From Limanda limanda (Eukaryota; Chordata; Actinopteri; Pleuronectiformes; Pleuronectidae): a stretch of DNA of 64,000 bases. The DNA lies in the NCBI RefSeq assembly GCF_963576545.1, contig NC_083646.1, positions 25,994,527 to 26,058,526 of the forward strand, read 5' to 3'. Below the pieces are notes generated by a model, which worked only from the letters and a program-made list of their open reading frames with translations, was not told where the DNA came from and ran no database searches. Positions 12,513 to 24,035 of this stretch are shown here, piece by piece (position 1 is the first letter of the stretch; every line of letters begins with the position of its first letter). A program made the position numbers and the translations under genes.

Positions 12513-13920
12513 CAATCTTATGTTTTAAGGTTGTTGTGAAAAAAATGACCATAATACATTCAAATGATATTAATCTAAGATATTACAAACATTATCGTAA
12601 TTTTTAATCCCTAGTAATGGAGAAAATACAACATTTGTGGATCTCTCTCCCAGTGATTCGCAAGGCATTCTGGGTACCCCTCAACTGAAGTGAGGTTCTG
12701 AAAAATCGGCATTTGGAGGGTATAGACTCTATACTCCATTTTTTCACACTTCTATAGTATAGACAAGGTCAGTAAGTGCAGAGGAGAGAGTCAGTGGCGT
12801 AACTGCAGAGCTGAAGTCGCACTAAAGAGAAAGAAGCAAAGTACAAACAAATGGATACAATTTCATTGTGTGCGTGAGTGTATGAGGTTTCAAAATGGCG
12901 GCTGGCCACCATGAAGACGAAAGACCCCGTGGAGTGTTGGGATCATTGGGCTGAGATCACATGTGTGTGTTTGGGGAGAGGAGTGTGTGAGGTGGGCTGG
13001 GTCAGAGGAAGTAGCTAGTTGCATGTAAAGAAAGAGTCTGATTCTATGAAGAGCATCACAGAACTAACATTAGCTTTCAAATAACGTAGTACCAAATATC
13101 ACAACAATACAAATCCAATTTTTAAAATATCACACAAATAGAGTTCAACAGTCCTGTGCATAGGCCTCGTGTAATTAGCCCAGTTATGTTACCAGTTCAT
13201 GAAAAGGGGGAAAGGTCCTTTTTGAGGTGCTGTTTAAAGTCCAGTGAACTGGTATTGCTGGTTGTGGCTCCTGTTGTTGTGCATCTGCTGGTCAGACTTT
13301 GTGTCATGGCCAGTTGGTTGTGCTGAAGTTTTTAGGCAGGCTCTTGTGTCCCTGCCTTTGGGAAGGTTTTAGCAGTGTGCTTCAGGCAGGCCTGCTTGGA
13401 GGTCAAAAGAGTTGGAGCAGGGAGAGGAACCTACTCCTCCTGCAGAGGTCAGTAGAAAAGAAGGGGAACTGGGATTTTATTGTCCTGGTGACCTCATGGG
13501 TCGTGGGGCACACAGTGACCACTAGGGGTTGAAAGCTGTGTCCAGGGGCAGGTTCACACCTAGGTGTGAAGTTGAAGCATCCTGGGAGACTGAGTTCTGG
13601 AAGCTCACCTTTGTCTCCAGAACAAAGAAGACATGGCTGCAGGCTTTGGCTTCACATGTAGGCCCAACTATTGTTCACAACAATTAGGTCCCTAAATTTA
13701 AATATCAACTTAAAAAAGGTCAGAACTCTGTTTCTGTTTCATAACTGTTATATTTTGATCACAATATTAAAACCACATCACTAGGCTGCTGTTAATGCTG
13801 TGAATAAACACTTTTACAGACAGAATCATTTTGGCTTCATCAAACAGACAAATGTTCATATATGTTGGATTATTTCATATGTGAACAGACTTTATGTGAT
13901 TAAACATGAATCATGTCTCA
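12513..13920. other. Noncoding stretch with a GC-richer block
   Basis: From about 13200 to 13680 the base composition is richer in G and C than the flanks, and a 77-codon ORF (13299-13532, plus) lies inside it. The ORF has no recognisable domain. It lies on the 3' side of the TRIM gene, in antisense to any long 3' UTR that gene may have. The block could be an old repeat or part of an extended UTR. Confidence 0.35.
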
Positions 13921-13929
13921 GGTGTGAGT

Positions 13930-13935
13930 TTTAAT
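13930..13935 (-). terminator. Possible variant poly(A) signal of the TRIM gene
   Basis: Minus-strand ATTAAA about 155 nt beyond the TRIM stop codon. No canonical AATAAA was seen in the nearer downstream sequence. The true cleavage site cannot be fixed from sequence alone. Confidence 0.3.
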
Positions 13936-14089
13936 AAAGTTTGTTGAATGTGAACAATGATCAGCTGTTATTGATAAATGTGTTTTTATGTGGATCTTCT
14001 TCAGTTTGCTCGACTTCATGGATCCACAAAAATAGAAATGATAGAAAACATTTAAATTCAGCAGATTTCTCTTGAAGAAATAAACATCT

Positions 14090-15472
14090 CTAACTGCTCT
14101 GATCCAGCGTCACAGAGACATTCACAGGTAATAGCTTCATGGGATCTCCAGTGCTAAAGTATGGAAACATCTTCTGAGTGAAAGTGTGTGTAAAGGTGTG
14201 AATGTGTTTGTTAGTATCAGGATCAGAGAACGACAGTTCTCCTGTGTTCCAGTCCAGTTTCACTCTGATCCTCTGGATCTTCTGCACAGAGAGATAAGAT
14301 GATTCTGATGGTGACACTGCTTTGTATTTACCTTCACGGAACCTTACTCTCCAGTATCCAGACAGATCGTCTCCCTTCCTCTGGACAGGCTCTGATCTTA
14401 CACCCAATGCCCAGTAAGTACCATCTCCAACCAGGATGTCCCAGCTGTGAGTCCCTGAGTTAAAACCCTCAGATCCCAGGACTGAGGAATAATGATCAAA
14501 CCTCTCTGGATTGTCAGGAAGCTTCTGTCTCTCTCCTCCTCTCAAACTGGTCAGATCTTCAGACAGGATGAGTAGTGGATGAGCAGAGTTTGGGTCCAGA
14601 ACCACAGGACTGTAGGAGACCACGTCCTTCATCTTGTTCCAGATGTTGAAGCTCAGGTTGCCCAGATGTTTGGCCTCGTCTATCAGAGCTCCTGAGGCCA
14701 GCTGTGGATCATCCAGCAGGAGGCGCTGCTGTACTCGTTCCACTGCAGCCTTGTAGTTGAGCATGAACGAGATGTCTTCAGCTCTCAGCTCGTCCTCTGT
14801 GGTTCTGAATGTGTTTGAAAGAGCCGTTATATCTTTGCTCAGAGCCTCAATCTTCTCCTTCATCGTCCGACTCTTGTTCTCCTCTTCCTCCCTCAGTGCA
14901 GCCATCCTGGCCTCCTCTTCCTCCTCCAGAAACTCATGAAGCTTTTTAAACTGCTCCTTGATCTGCGTCTCTATGATTCCGCCCTGGACCTTAATGTGTT
15001 CTGCTGTTTGTTCAAACTTTACTTTAACACGTCCAAAACACTGTAACTTCTTCTTCAAGGGCTCCAGAGTTTCCCGAAGCTGCTTCTTGTGTTGTGGTGC
15101 AGCTTCATCGATGGGCTTGAATCTGTGGTCAATGTGTTTTTCTGAATCTCTGCAGACGACACACACTGGCTGCTGATGGTCCAGACAGAAGAGTCTGAGT
15201 TTCTCTGAGTGCAGACTGCAGAGAGCATGTGGAGAGCTCTGATCTCTCTCCTGTAAGAAGGTCTCACACAGGTTCTTTAACACCAGGTTACAAGGTGGTT
15301 CTTGCTTTGAAGATCTTCTCTTACAAACTGGACACTCTTTTACTTCTTTGTCTTTCCACCAGGTCTTCACACAGTCTTTACAGAAGCTGTGGCTACATGA
15401 CAGAAGAACAGGATCTATGAAGACATCATGGCAGACGGGACAGCAGAGATCCTCTTCTGATCTGGAAGCCAT
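14090..15472 (-). CDS. TRIM-family E3 ubiquitin ligase (RING, B-box, coiled coil, PRY-SPRY)
   Basis: An intact 460-residue ORF in one coding exon. The RING finger is at residues 11-50 with the full C3HC4 ligand set (C11, C14, C26, H28, C31, C34, C47, C50). A type 2 B-box follows at 85-116 (C85, H88, C96, H99, C104, C107, H113, H116). A charged coiled coil spans about 125-250, with a Glu-rich run at 183-187. A PRY-SPRY domain fills about 285-455, with LDP at 292-294, a GTHSWDI block and an [13 protein letters not shown] block. Length and order are those of fish TRIM35-like / zinc-binding protein A33-like proteins, a heavily expanded teleost family, so no single symbol is given. By family, the RING recruits an E2 to ubiquitinate targets bound by the SPRY domain, and the coiled coil makes dimers; many members act in cytoplasmic innate immune signalling. 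The start is chosen because it gives the usual N-terminus just before the RING and lies 17 nt inside an exon preceded by a good acceptor. No frameshift or lost zinc ligand is seen, so it is probably functional. Confidence 0.96.
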   Translation of the reverse strand: MASRSEEDLCCPVCHDVFIDPVLLSCSHSFCKDCVKTWWKDKEVKECPVCKRRSSKQEPPCNLVLKNLCETFLQERDQSSPHALCSLHSEKLRLFCLDHQQPVCVVCRDSEKHIDHRFKPIDEAAPQHKKQLRETLEPLKKKLQCFGRVKVKFEQTAEHIKVQGGIIETQIKEQFKKLHEFLEEEEEARMAALREEEENKSRTMKEKIEALSKDITALSNTFRTTEDELRAEDISFMLNYKAAVERVQQRLLLDDPQLASGALIDEAKHLGNLSFNIWNKMKDVVSYSPVVLDPNSAHPLLILSEDLTSLRGGERQKLPDNPERFDHYSSVLGSEGFNSGTHSWDILVGDGTYWALGVRSEPVQRKGDDLSGYWRVRFREGKYKAVSPSESSYLSVQKIQRIRVKLDWNTGELSFSDPDTNKHIHTFTHTFTQKMFPYFSTGDPMKLLPVNVSVTLDQSS

Positions 15473-15655
15473 TGAGTCTCCAGGTGAGGCTGAAAACAGA
15501 CAGTCAGTCAGTCACAGCTCCATGAACTTCACTGAGGTTTACTTCCCCTCTGAGTCGAGGTGTTTGTTAAACTCACGGTCAGTGTGTGGAGCGTCGGCAG
15601 GTTGTAGTTTGACTCTTCTCTCCTGTAGCTGGACTCACTCAGGATGTTTGGTCTA
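15473..15655 (-). other. 5' UTR of the TRIM gene with an 87-bp intron
   Basis: On the minus strand a strong acceptor (CTGTCTGTTTTCAG) ends at 15490, followed by 17 nt of UTR and then the ATG. A good donor, GTGAGT, occupies 15576-15571, giving an intron of 87 bp (15490-15576), typical of small teleost introns. The upstream noncoding exon would run from 15577 to about 15655 or beyond, containing CCAGCTACAGGAGAGAAG. A noncoding first exon is common in fish TRIM genes. The transcription start is not identified; no clear TATA box was found. Confidence 0.6.
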
Positions 15656-16173
15656 GTTTGGTTTAGTTTGGTCTGGAAGGTGAATTACGATCGTCTTGTT
15701 TTCAGCTTGCGTCTCTTCAGGGAGGAACAGATGCTTCCTGTTTTCTCTGGTGTGTCAGGACATGATTGTAAAAAGTAATTCAAGCCTTGAATTTGATAAC
15801 TGGTCAAAAGTCATTTGGCAGCAACAAGCTCACACAGACAAGAGACTTGGTTGTCACATAGCTGTTTGTAAATGATTGATCTGATGAGTGTTCAAAGTTC
15901 AGAGGCTGTTCTGCAAAAGTAGAGATAAGTTATGATAAAATATTAACTTTGTCAAGAAGAGATTTGTGTCAGATCCTATAAACCAGGGGTGTCCAAACTA
16001 CGGCCCGCAGTCCATCTGCGGCCCGCCATCCTTTTTTTTTTTGGCCCGCATCAAAGGCTTAAAATATAATATATAAAAAAAACCTAAACATTTTTGAAAC
16101 TAACAATTTAGTAGCACTTAAATGGCCCTTACTTATAGAACTTTGAAGTTTTGCTTTATTTTTTGAAGAAATT

Positions 16174-16275
16174 GTACTTTCTTGAGTCTTGTTGTTCTGG
16201 GTTTGTAAACTCGGGGTTGAATGCACTTATTGTAAGTCGCTCTGGATAAAAGCGTCAGCTGAATGAAATGTAATA
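16174..16275 (+). repeat. Retroposon 3' tail nested in the hAT MITE
   Basis: The segment from ACTTTCTTGAG through GTTGAATGCACTTATTG to AAGTCGCTCTGGATAAAAG and an AATGAAATGTAAT tail closely matches 48457-48566. A short inverted piece of it recurs at 40446-40490. It is the 3' end of a dispersed fish LINE/SINE family, sitting inside the transposon. Confidence 0.7.
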
Positions 16276-16351
16276 TAATGCACTATGGCCCGCTGTATTG
16301 CACTTTTCAGTTTAAAACTCACCCCTGACCTGCCAGCTGTCCCTCAAAACG

Positions 16352-16430
16352 CCGCCACGCCCCCCCGCCCTGAGCGATGCGGTTGAGTCGCACTGTCAAC
16401 AGTCCGTTCCAGGGCAGGGGGGCGTGGCGG
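16352..16430. repeat. GC-rich hairpin inside the hAT MITE
   Basis: Two 21-base arms, 16352-16372 (starting CCGCCACGCCCCCC) and 16410-16430 (ending GGGGGGCGTGGCGG), are inverted copies with one mismatch and a 37-base loop. Confidence 0.85.
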
Positions 16431-16500
16431 CATGAGTGGCCCAGTCCTTCGTATTTTCTTCTGTATGTGGCCCTCGGTACAAAAAGTTTGGACACCCCTG

Positions 16501-18788
16501 GGATAGAGCCTTACGCCTTGGCCCTACCCCTCCGTAGGGGGAGGGCTAAGGGGGGAGGGGGGAGGGGTGAAATGGGATTGGGCCTTAAAAGAGATTCAAA
16601 AAATCGCAGATACACAGATAACGGCAAGAGTCTGAACTTTCAGGGCTTGAAAAACCAGCAGTAAAATGTTTAATCCGATTATAAGACTCCCAGGTAACCA
16701 GGGATGAGCAGGAAGGATTGTTGTCATGTGGTCACTTAGCATGTTAATAGCCCGGGAGCACTGGTTTGTAATTGTAATCTTTATATGTCTCTTTTGCTGA
16801 TAACGTAGTTACATGAATGAGAACAAACAGGAGGTGAATACCCTGATTCATTCTGCATGTTTCACTTCTATTAATCTGGACGGCAGACACAGAATGCCGT
16901 GCTTTAGCTCCTGGTTGTTAATTCACAGATGTTCGGAGATGAACACCACCCAATGCCACCACACTGTGTCTGCATGCAGACTCTGTGGACTCCTTACCCC
17001 AGTTAAATTATTGTATGTTTCCTGTTATGAGACCTTGAATAGCAGCATGCTTTCCTGGTAGTTACAGGAGGACATGTCCTCATGTGACCTCAGCCGTAAT
17101 ACAGCTTCAAAGGGCATGGCATTGATGTAATTACACATGGTTGGTTTTTAATCCTGCCTTCATCCTTGATTCCCATTTGGCAAAGTAAAATATTTACTCA
17201 TGATCACATGTGTTGCTGGTGTGGACACTGACCTACACGCAGCCTGCCACGCCCCGAAACTCTGCCATTTTGTGTCTTCCTCCACAGATGGAGCGAAGAT
17301 CCAACTGGGGCCGACTGTGGCTTGTCCGTTTTTCACGATGTCTGGATGAGTAAAAACTGCACGGCATTATATGAGAGTTTTCGGTATCATCTTCCGTCCT
17401 CTTTTGTACAGAAGTGCACCCTATCATTTAATCCCATTGCCAAGATCCCCAAGATTATACGTATCGTATGAAACTGTATATAGCTCACTTGTTTTCACCA
17501 AACGCAATAACTATGTGCTACATCCTCTGTATGTTGTACTTGTGTTATGAGGCATGCAGGTCCAAACATGAAGAAAGCCTTCATTTTAATGTAATAATCT
17601 GCTCTGAAGTACATATGTTAGCTTTTCCCACTCGCACTGATCAAAATGTACCTCGCACAGCCCGGCCCTCCGGGTACGATCAAATATGCAGGCAGCTGTC
17701 CAAGCCAACGCTATAGTGAAACCTCAATTGCCATACCACCCTGTGTGTTCCTCATTCCATCAATGATGTCCCGTCTGAACCAGACTGACAGCTGCGTCTT
17801 CACTTTCTCTGTGATTTTAACCTCAGAATTCAACCATAAATTGGGTCGCCATGTGAAGGAAAAAACATCCACCCCATGCTGATGTAACCCCTCATTACAA
17901 TTCATGTTTTTTTCCATGGAGTTCAACAAAAAGGTTGCACTGTAGATTTTACAGACCGAACGTATGTGGAGGGTAATGACAATTTTCTTCGCACACATAT
18001 ATTTCAAACTTCCAATGCTATTTTCATGACAAATGCAGCCCCACTACATGATTGTGATTTCGTAGGACTGATTTATGATGTTTTGCTTGACTTTAATAGA
18101 AACTAACACTCACTCCACACAATGTGCCTCTTCCAAAAATACACACTTTTTAATTTTTTAACACTCAACAGATTTTCTGCAAATTCTTTTTTATGATGTT
18201 CATTTTTTCATCTTGTTGTATTTTTTAGGGCTGAACTGAACACATTTAGGATCCATTCATCTATTGACCATGTCTGAAAGGGGTCATAGTGACCAACCAA
18301 CAGAGAATAATCACCCAACACAGAAAGTAACCCTCAGCTGTTTTAGCATTGTTCAAATCTTTGTTCTCATCAATCCCACCTGGAAAAATATAGATAAAGA
18401 TAGATAATAGAGCAAATACATGTGGACATGTAACAACTTATAGCAACATTTGAAAGAATAATTATAAGCATTTTTATTTATTTTCATGTTTATTTGTTCC
18501 TTTTTACTGTACATATTCATGTATCTATTTTTAAATATATATATATCTTTTGCACGTAAATTAACATTTACTTCTGTTTGTTAAGTTGTTTATTTAATAC
18601 ATACAATGTAATTTATTCAATTTGTTTCCATTCTTTTTCGTATTCTTTCTTATACTGCTTTGCTTTTTCTCACTGCCCTGATGTTTTTACTTGACTTTAA
18701 CCACTCATCTCTCTTCTTGCCAAACCTCAACCCATCATAGGCACTGTACAGGCAGGTCTTCTCTCACCTCTGGTTAAAGATAAAAAGT
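16501..18788. other. Noncoding stretch, nothing recognised
   Basis: Begins with a G-rich segment (16530-16570) and then becomes AT-rich. The small ORFs at 16813-17061 and 17468-17716 lack splice signals or recognisable domains. Confidence 0.4.
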
Positions 18789-19027
18789 AAATGCTTCATG
18801 CTTTGTTTTTATTGGTTTTCCAGTCTTGACGACCACTTTACAGTACAGTTTGCCATTTACACAAATTCATACAGTTTATCTTTGGGCAGCCCTTTTTCTA
18901 TGAGGGGCAATTCTGGGTTAAGCATCTTTCCCAAGGACAGTTCGACTTGCAGATGAGGAAGACTGGGATCAAACAGCCAACCTTTTGCTTGTAGGACGGC
19001 CGCTCTACCACTCAGCCTCAGCTGCCA
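18789..19027 (-). mobile_element. tRNA-derived SINE, decayed
   Basis: On the minus strand it runs from a tRNA-like head (GGCAGCTGAGGCTGAGTGGTAG, B-box-like GTTTGATCCC) through the body with a CTTGGGAAAGATGCTTAACC version of the core, to the tail with ACTGTAAAGTGGTCGTCAAG. The order is the same as in 54487-54757 but it is clearly diverged. The overlapping ORF at 18857-19087 is only a translation of this repeat. Confidence 0.75.
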
Positions 19028-22000
19028 TAAATAAAGCTGCAGGAACAGATTACTTAGCCTCAGCTTGGCCCTTTGAGGAAAGGCCAAAGTAATTAATTTC
19101 TACTTTATTCATCCTCATATATTTCTCTAAATGTTTCCGCAAATTCTGATTATTTTACAGATTTGTTAGTTTCATGGCACTGCCATGACTCTCTGCTGCT
19201 GCCCCAACGCTGGCAAAAAACAACTAAATGCAAAGTCAAGTTCATATTCAGTGCCTGACACTGACTTTAGGTCTAACAAATTTGTTCTTGTATTTCCATC
19301 CTCATAAAACTATTTAGCATTTATTAAATAATTTCAATCCTGGATGATTTTACATCCATTTACTAACTTGTAGTAATTCTGCAAAAATCTGACACTTATT
19401 TCCTCCTGATGATGCCATGTGATGAGTGTAATAGTGTGAAACCATTAGCAGGAATATGTTAATGTATCAAACACATGTATGTGCATCATCATTATTTATT
19501 CAAATATTAAGGTAATATTAAATATGGCATTTGTCTATCCCAACACCAGTGTCTCTTTAACCTAAAGCTATAAAGCCTTCTGTCGGTCAACATTGTTTGG
19601 GTTGGTACACAGTAATGGAGATTCATGGCTAAAATAATCCTCTCAGTTTTTCAAACAGGACATAGTGAACACACTGGCTCAGCGCTCCCCAATGTTTAAT
19701 CTCTAGACTCTCACAGTTTCCTGTTGCATTTAATTACCATAAATTGCTTAATCGTGAATCATGAACTCATGCAGCAGAGTGTGACACACATGTGACAGGG
19801 CCAACATCCAAACAAAATAATGATCTGCTGGCATGTATAGGAGCAATGGAAAACAGCTTGTTCTGGTTACATGCTGAAATTTGTATGTGTGTGTGTGTGT
19901 TTGTCCATTTGAAAGTACAGTGGTCTAGAGTGAAAAATGGTTGCACCACTCACGGTATCTTCGATCTACGAATTCCAGACATCAGGTTCCTTTTATCCCT
20001 CCAGACTGGGCATGTGTATTGTTAAGAACCCAAGGCAGTGCAGTTTCTTATTTAGAGGACACGTGATATGTTCAATATTAATACATTTTTAATTAACAGG
20101 CAACTGGTGCTGTGTAGCAGCAGCGGCTGGCACATATCAAGGTAAGTAAAGACACTTGATTCTCAATGCGTACTGATTTGACCTTAATTAAACTTAGGAC
20201 AAACAGGTGCAGCATGTCCACACTAGTGCAGAGTTTTAGAGATGCAGACGTTCTGAAACGCTGGTGGCACTGTTTTAGTTTGAAAATTCTGGGGCTGAGT
20301 CTGAATGAGCAGAAACAGAGACGTTTGGAAATTATGACATATACACTCACAACAGCTTGCTGATTGACTCTTTACGGTCACAACATAACCTGTCCTGATT
20401 CTTCAGGCTACTTTAACATTTCTCCCTTCCGGACGAGACAGCCAGCATTATGCTCAGCTAACAGGGCAGAGTACAACATCGATAATCAATTATAATTGTT
20501 GCTGACCATGTTGTCTTTGTGAACAGCTGTTGTGCAGTAACATTCTGCATTTTGCAATGATACAACTGTTTATGTGCATAGGAGACAAGCTTTTTTTCCA
20601 ACAATCTGCAGAAATTCACATGTCCAGTTGGACACACATGTCTTGTAACACCGGCACGCGCATGCCCACATTATTTGTATAAATGTAGTACAAAGGCCTG
20701 TCTTTACTTGCCGTGGCTGAATGAGTGCAGCTCACTCCTACAGTTTCAGAGAGAAACTAGGATGCAAACAGCCCATTCCAAACTGGCAGGTTTAAAACGC
20801 GCAGTGCACTAGTAACAATAAGGCAGCTAATCTGTTTGCACTTCTCTCAGTGATAATCAAGCTGCCTGAGAGTTTAATGGAGAAATTAGTGAAGGGCAAA
20901 ACAGACAACAGCAAGGGTTCAGTGAAGAAGAGACGTGGTGCTACAGAGCACTTTGTTGGCACGTCCCTCTGACAGCACATCATCGACAGCAGCTGACCGG
21001 GATAAGACCAGCATGCCTCTATGTGTGTCTTGAATGTTTCAGTCAGATGATTTTAGTTAAAGCAGATGAGAGCTTTCACCATATGGATCACATACTGTTT
21101 GACTCAAGACTTAAAAAACACATGTTGTGTTGATCTTGGATGCAGTTCTGTATTTTCAGCGATGCAGCCCGTGTTAATGGCTTCAAGACAGAATAGCATT
21201 TCAATAGCAGCACTAACATGTCATTTCTTTCAAAAACATGCAAACAAATACATTCTGACCCTTGAAAGCCCTGTTCATTAATTGTTACTATTCCCTGATC
21301 CTGACTTCACTGTCCAAAAATAAGACCCTATGTTTGTAATCACACTTACGTAATATATCAGTTTATGTTAAAGTTTTACAATATATTTAAGCTATAGTGA
21401 CTCACTGCCCTTAACTGACATCAAGAGGCCTGTGGATACCTGTTGGCAGGGGTGGATACAGGGGAGAATCGGGGGGGCAACGGCTCCAGCTGAAATCTGT
21501 CTGGCCCCCGTCGCGCCCCTGTCCTGTAAGCAGTCTTTTTTTAATTGAACAATAAACTTGTTACTTATTAACACTACTAATATATTGTGGCCCCTGTAAA
21601 ATTGAGTGTGTGGATTTTAAATATTTAAATGCTAAAACTATGTCAGTGTGGAGTTGAGTCTTATTGTGAACTTGTGGGACCCTTTTAGGGATGAACATTT
21701 CTTGCCAAAGATATTATGTAATATTTGTATTTTGATGAGAGCGGTGACGAGCACTGCTGAGTTGAGAACAATAAGCCTTGTTTGAAAAAATGCAGCTCCA
21801 GAACTGAGCACTCACACATATGCCTTGTTTTAAAGCCTGACAGTGGGTGTGCCTGGCACCACATGCTGACACAATCATCATAAATCAACAACTTTTGAAA
21901 CACAGAACATAGCTGGCTTTCATTTTATGCATTGACGTGATTTCATTACAACACCTGCAAACGAGTAAACAGGATTTGATTGCCTGCACAGCCGTTTGAT

Positions 22001-22320
22001 ACGCTTTCTCAATCTCTACTGCACACAGCATTAGCAAAGGAAAGCAGTGGAACCACTGTGTGGTTCAAGAATGCTTGACCGCAACCCATTTAAAGTGAAT
22101 GAACTCTGTTTTCCTTGAAGCCTGCAACGTTTATGTGTGAATGCTATAATTCATTTGGATGAGGCTATTCTGTCAGGGCAGCACTGGTGCCAAAGCAGAG
22201 GTACAACAGAGAATCAGGGCAATAGCATTCTGAGATTTTGAGAATAAAGCCGTAATTTTACAAAAAAAGTCATAATTTTAGCCTTTGTGCCATTTTAGAG
22301 GATCAGATCTAAAGGTCAGA
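19028..22320. other. Noncoding stretch, nothing recognised
   Basis: No convincing exon on either strand. A GT run lies at about 19884-19901. The sequence at 21447-21522 begins with CAGGGG and ends with CCCCTG and may be a scrap of a hAT-like element. ORFs near 20093-20363 face each other and are not protein-like. Confidence 0.4.
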
Positions 22321-22750
22321 ATGATCAGAATCAGAATCAGAATCAGAATCAGAATTATTTTATTTGCCAAGTATATTTGCACATACAGGAAATTGCCTTG
22401 GTGTCATTGGTGCACTGAACATAAAACAACAATATAAAAACAACAATATATAACAAAATAGAATAAAATAGAATCAAAATATATATAGTAACAGAGTTAT
22501 GGGCACGTGCGGTGCTAAGGTGCAGAGATTGGTGATAGTGCCAATAATATATAAATTATAAATTATGTGCAAGGGGGGGGTGGGGCAGAGTCAGTGTGAT
22601 GCAGAGTCAGTGTGATGCAGGGGTAGGCGGCCTCGTCCCCATTGGAGATTAATCCAATAAGGGTTGTGTCGTCTGCAAACTTCAGGAGTTTGACTCTATC
22701 AAAATGAGGAATGTGCAGCATCTTGTTCAGGTGTAGTTTAGAAAAGGTCT
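22321..22750 (-). mobile_element. Rex1-like LINE 3' end with RT box, internally deleted
   Basis: On the minus strand, 22750 to about 22620 encodes KLLKFADDTTLIGLISNGDE, the catalytic FADD box of a fish non-LTR reverse transcriptase. This runs directly into a 3' UTR, with a CITLTL... reading and a tandemly repeated 16-bp unit at 22585-22616. The end is the polyadenylation-like GGCAAATAAAATAATTCTGA and a (TTCTGA)n tail (22324-22355). The thumb and C-terminal coding part between the FADD box and the UTR is missing. The tail and motif suggest the Rex1/Babar group of fish LINEs. Confidence 0.75.
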
Positions 22751-24035
22751 TCAAAATACTGTAATACTAATACTTTGGCACATCAGCACCATATTAAATT
22801 ACCATGACTTTTGAAAGATTGTGTAAGAAGTAATCAAAATATTACAACTTAATCTCATATTGTCACAGCTTTATTTTCTTAAAAGTACAATTAATATTAC
22901 AACTTTTCTATTGAATTCTTTACATTTCAGTTTGTTAAACATACACCCAATACTCCCTTCTACAGAGACTTGAAAAAATAGAATTTGGGCTGAAGAATTT
23001 AAACCTGCCTGCATGGGTCTTGCATCTAAAATGCTGCAAATCGATGCAAGCTGAGAAACCTGTCAGAATATTTTGTTATAGGAAAGGCAAAGCTCTGCTG
23101 TTCATCTGCAAACTGTTGCATGAAATAAATGCCACTTTGATAACTTTCCAAAGCAACACACCCAGATCAATGCAGTCATTTGCATAGTTGCATATCAGTC
23201 CAAAGATCACCCATAGGTGACATATTGCTACTCCCCAACATTTTCAGCGACCCCTCCATCTCTGTGGATGAGGCATCATCCTTTAAGAGATCGCAAGTTC
23301 CAGAACAGAAAGGTTGGGCCTTTGCACACTGGACATGTTTTGTTTCCCAATTTTACATCAACAAGGAACTTTTGCTATATTGCTGCATCTATTTTTTAAG
23401 GCTAAGGTTAATTTTCTAAGGTTCCGCTTGCGACATGTATACATCTAACCAATCAGAATGCAATGTGTTTACAATGTTATATTGTGAAGCAGTCGAAGTA
23501 GAAGAACAATTTCCTCCTCTTTCCAGTCTGAAGTCAAGTATATTCTTCCATTTAATTAAAGGGATAGTTCTCAGACAAATGACAATTTGAAGGGCTCACG
23601 AATTGTTAGGATAGTAGAATTATTATTAATTACATGCCATTAATTGTCTTGGCTGTTGATGTGCAATGTTCCTTCAGAATAAAGCCACTCACAGTAAATG
23701 TTTTCCTCTTGTCAGATTGATCCTGAAATGTAAAGTCAACAAGCACAGTACCTGTGTCTACATCCATCTTTCCTCTCGATGAATCAGATCTCTTGTCATC
23801 ACAGTATTTCTGTTTGATTTGGACACAACACAAAAGACACAGGTGTCCACCTCACTCCCCTGTCCTTGCTCCTCATTAAAACCTCCTTAGTTTAGGTTGG
23901 ATGAGCCTGTCTCGATAAAGCTCCCTGGGACCCCGTTCAGAATGCCGGCCATTGCGGAGTAATTGGGCAATAAAGTTGGTTGACATCTGTTCCCTCCTGT
24001 GACGATGCGTTGTTTCTGTAACCGTGGTCTAATGC
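22751..24035. other. Noncoding stretch, nothing recognised
   Basis: A 67-codon minus ORF at 23630-23833 has fairly even composition (DVDTGTVLVDFTFQDQSDKR) but matches no domain I know. Nothing else is seen. Confidence 0.4.

Larger units (their letters stand above)
15984..16500. mobile_element. hAT-type MITE with CAGGGGTGTCCAAACT ends
   Basis: A 517-bp nonautonomous element. Its left end CAGGGGTGTCCAAACT is matched exactly by the reverse complement of its right end, AGTTTGGACACCCCTG (16 of 16). Such ends are typical of hAT/Charlie-like elements. The expected 8-bp target duplication is poor (CTATAAAC against GGATAGAG), so the copy is old or the flanks have mutated. Inside lie a foreign retroposon tail (16174-16275) and a GC-rich hairpin (16352-16430). 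The element lies about 330 bp upstream of the TRIM noncoding exon. It encodes no transposase. Confidence 0.85.

Noticed and set aside
15976..16508. 8-bp target duplication around the 15984-16500 hAT MITE
   Set aside because: CTATAAAC and GGATAGAG agree at only four of eight positions, so it was not claimed.
21447..21522. Small element with CAGGGG and CCCCTG ends
   Set aside because: Only six matching bases at the ends; too short to support as a transposon.
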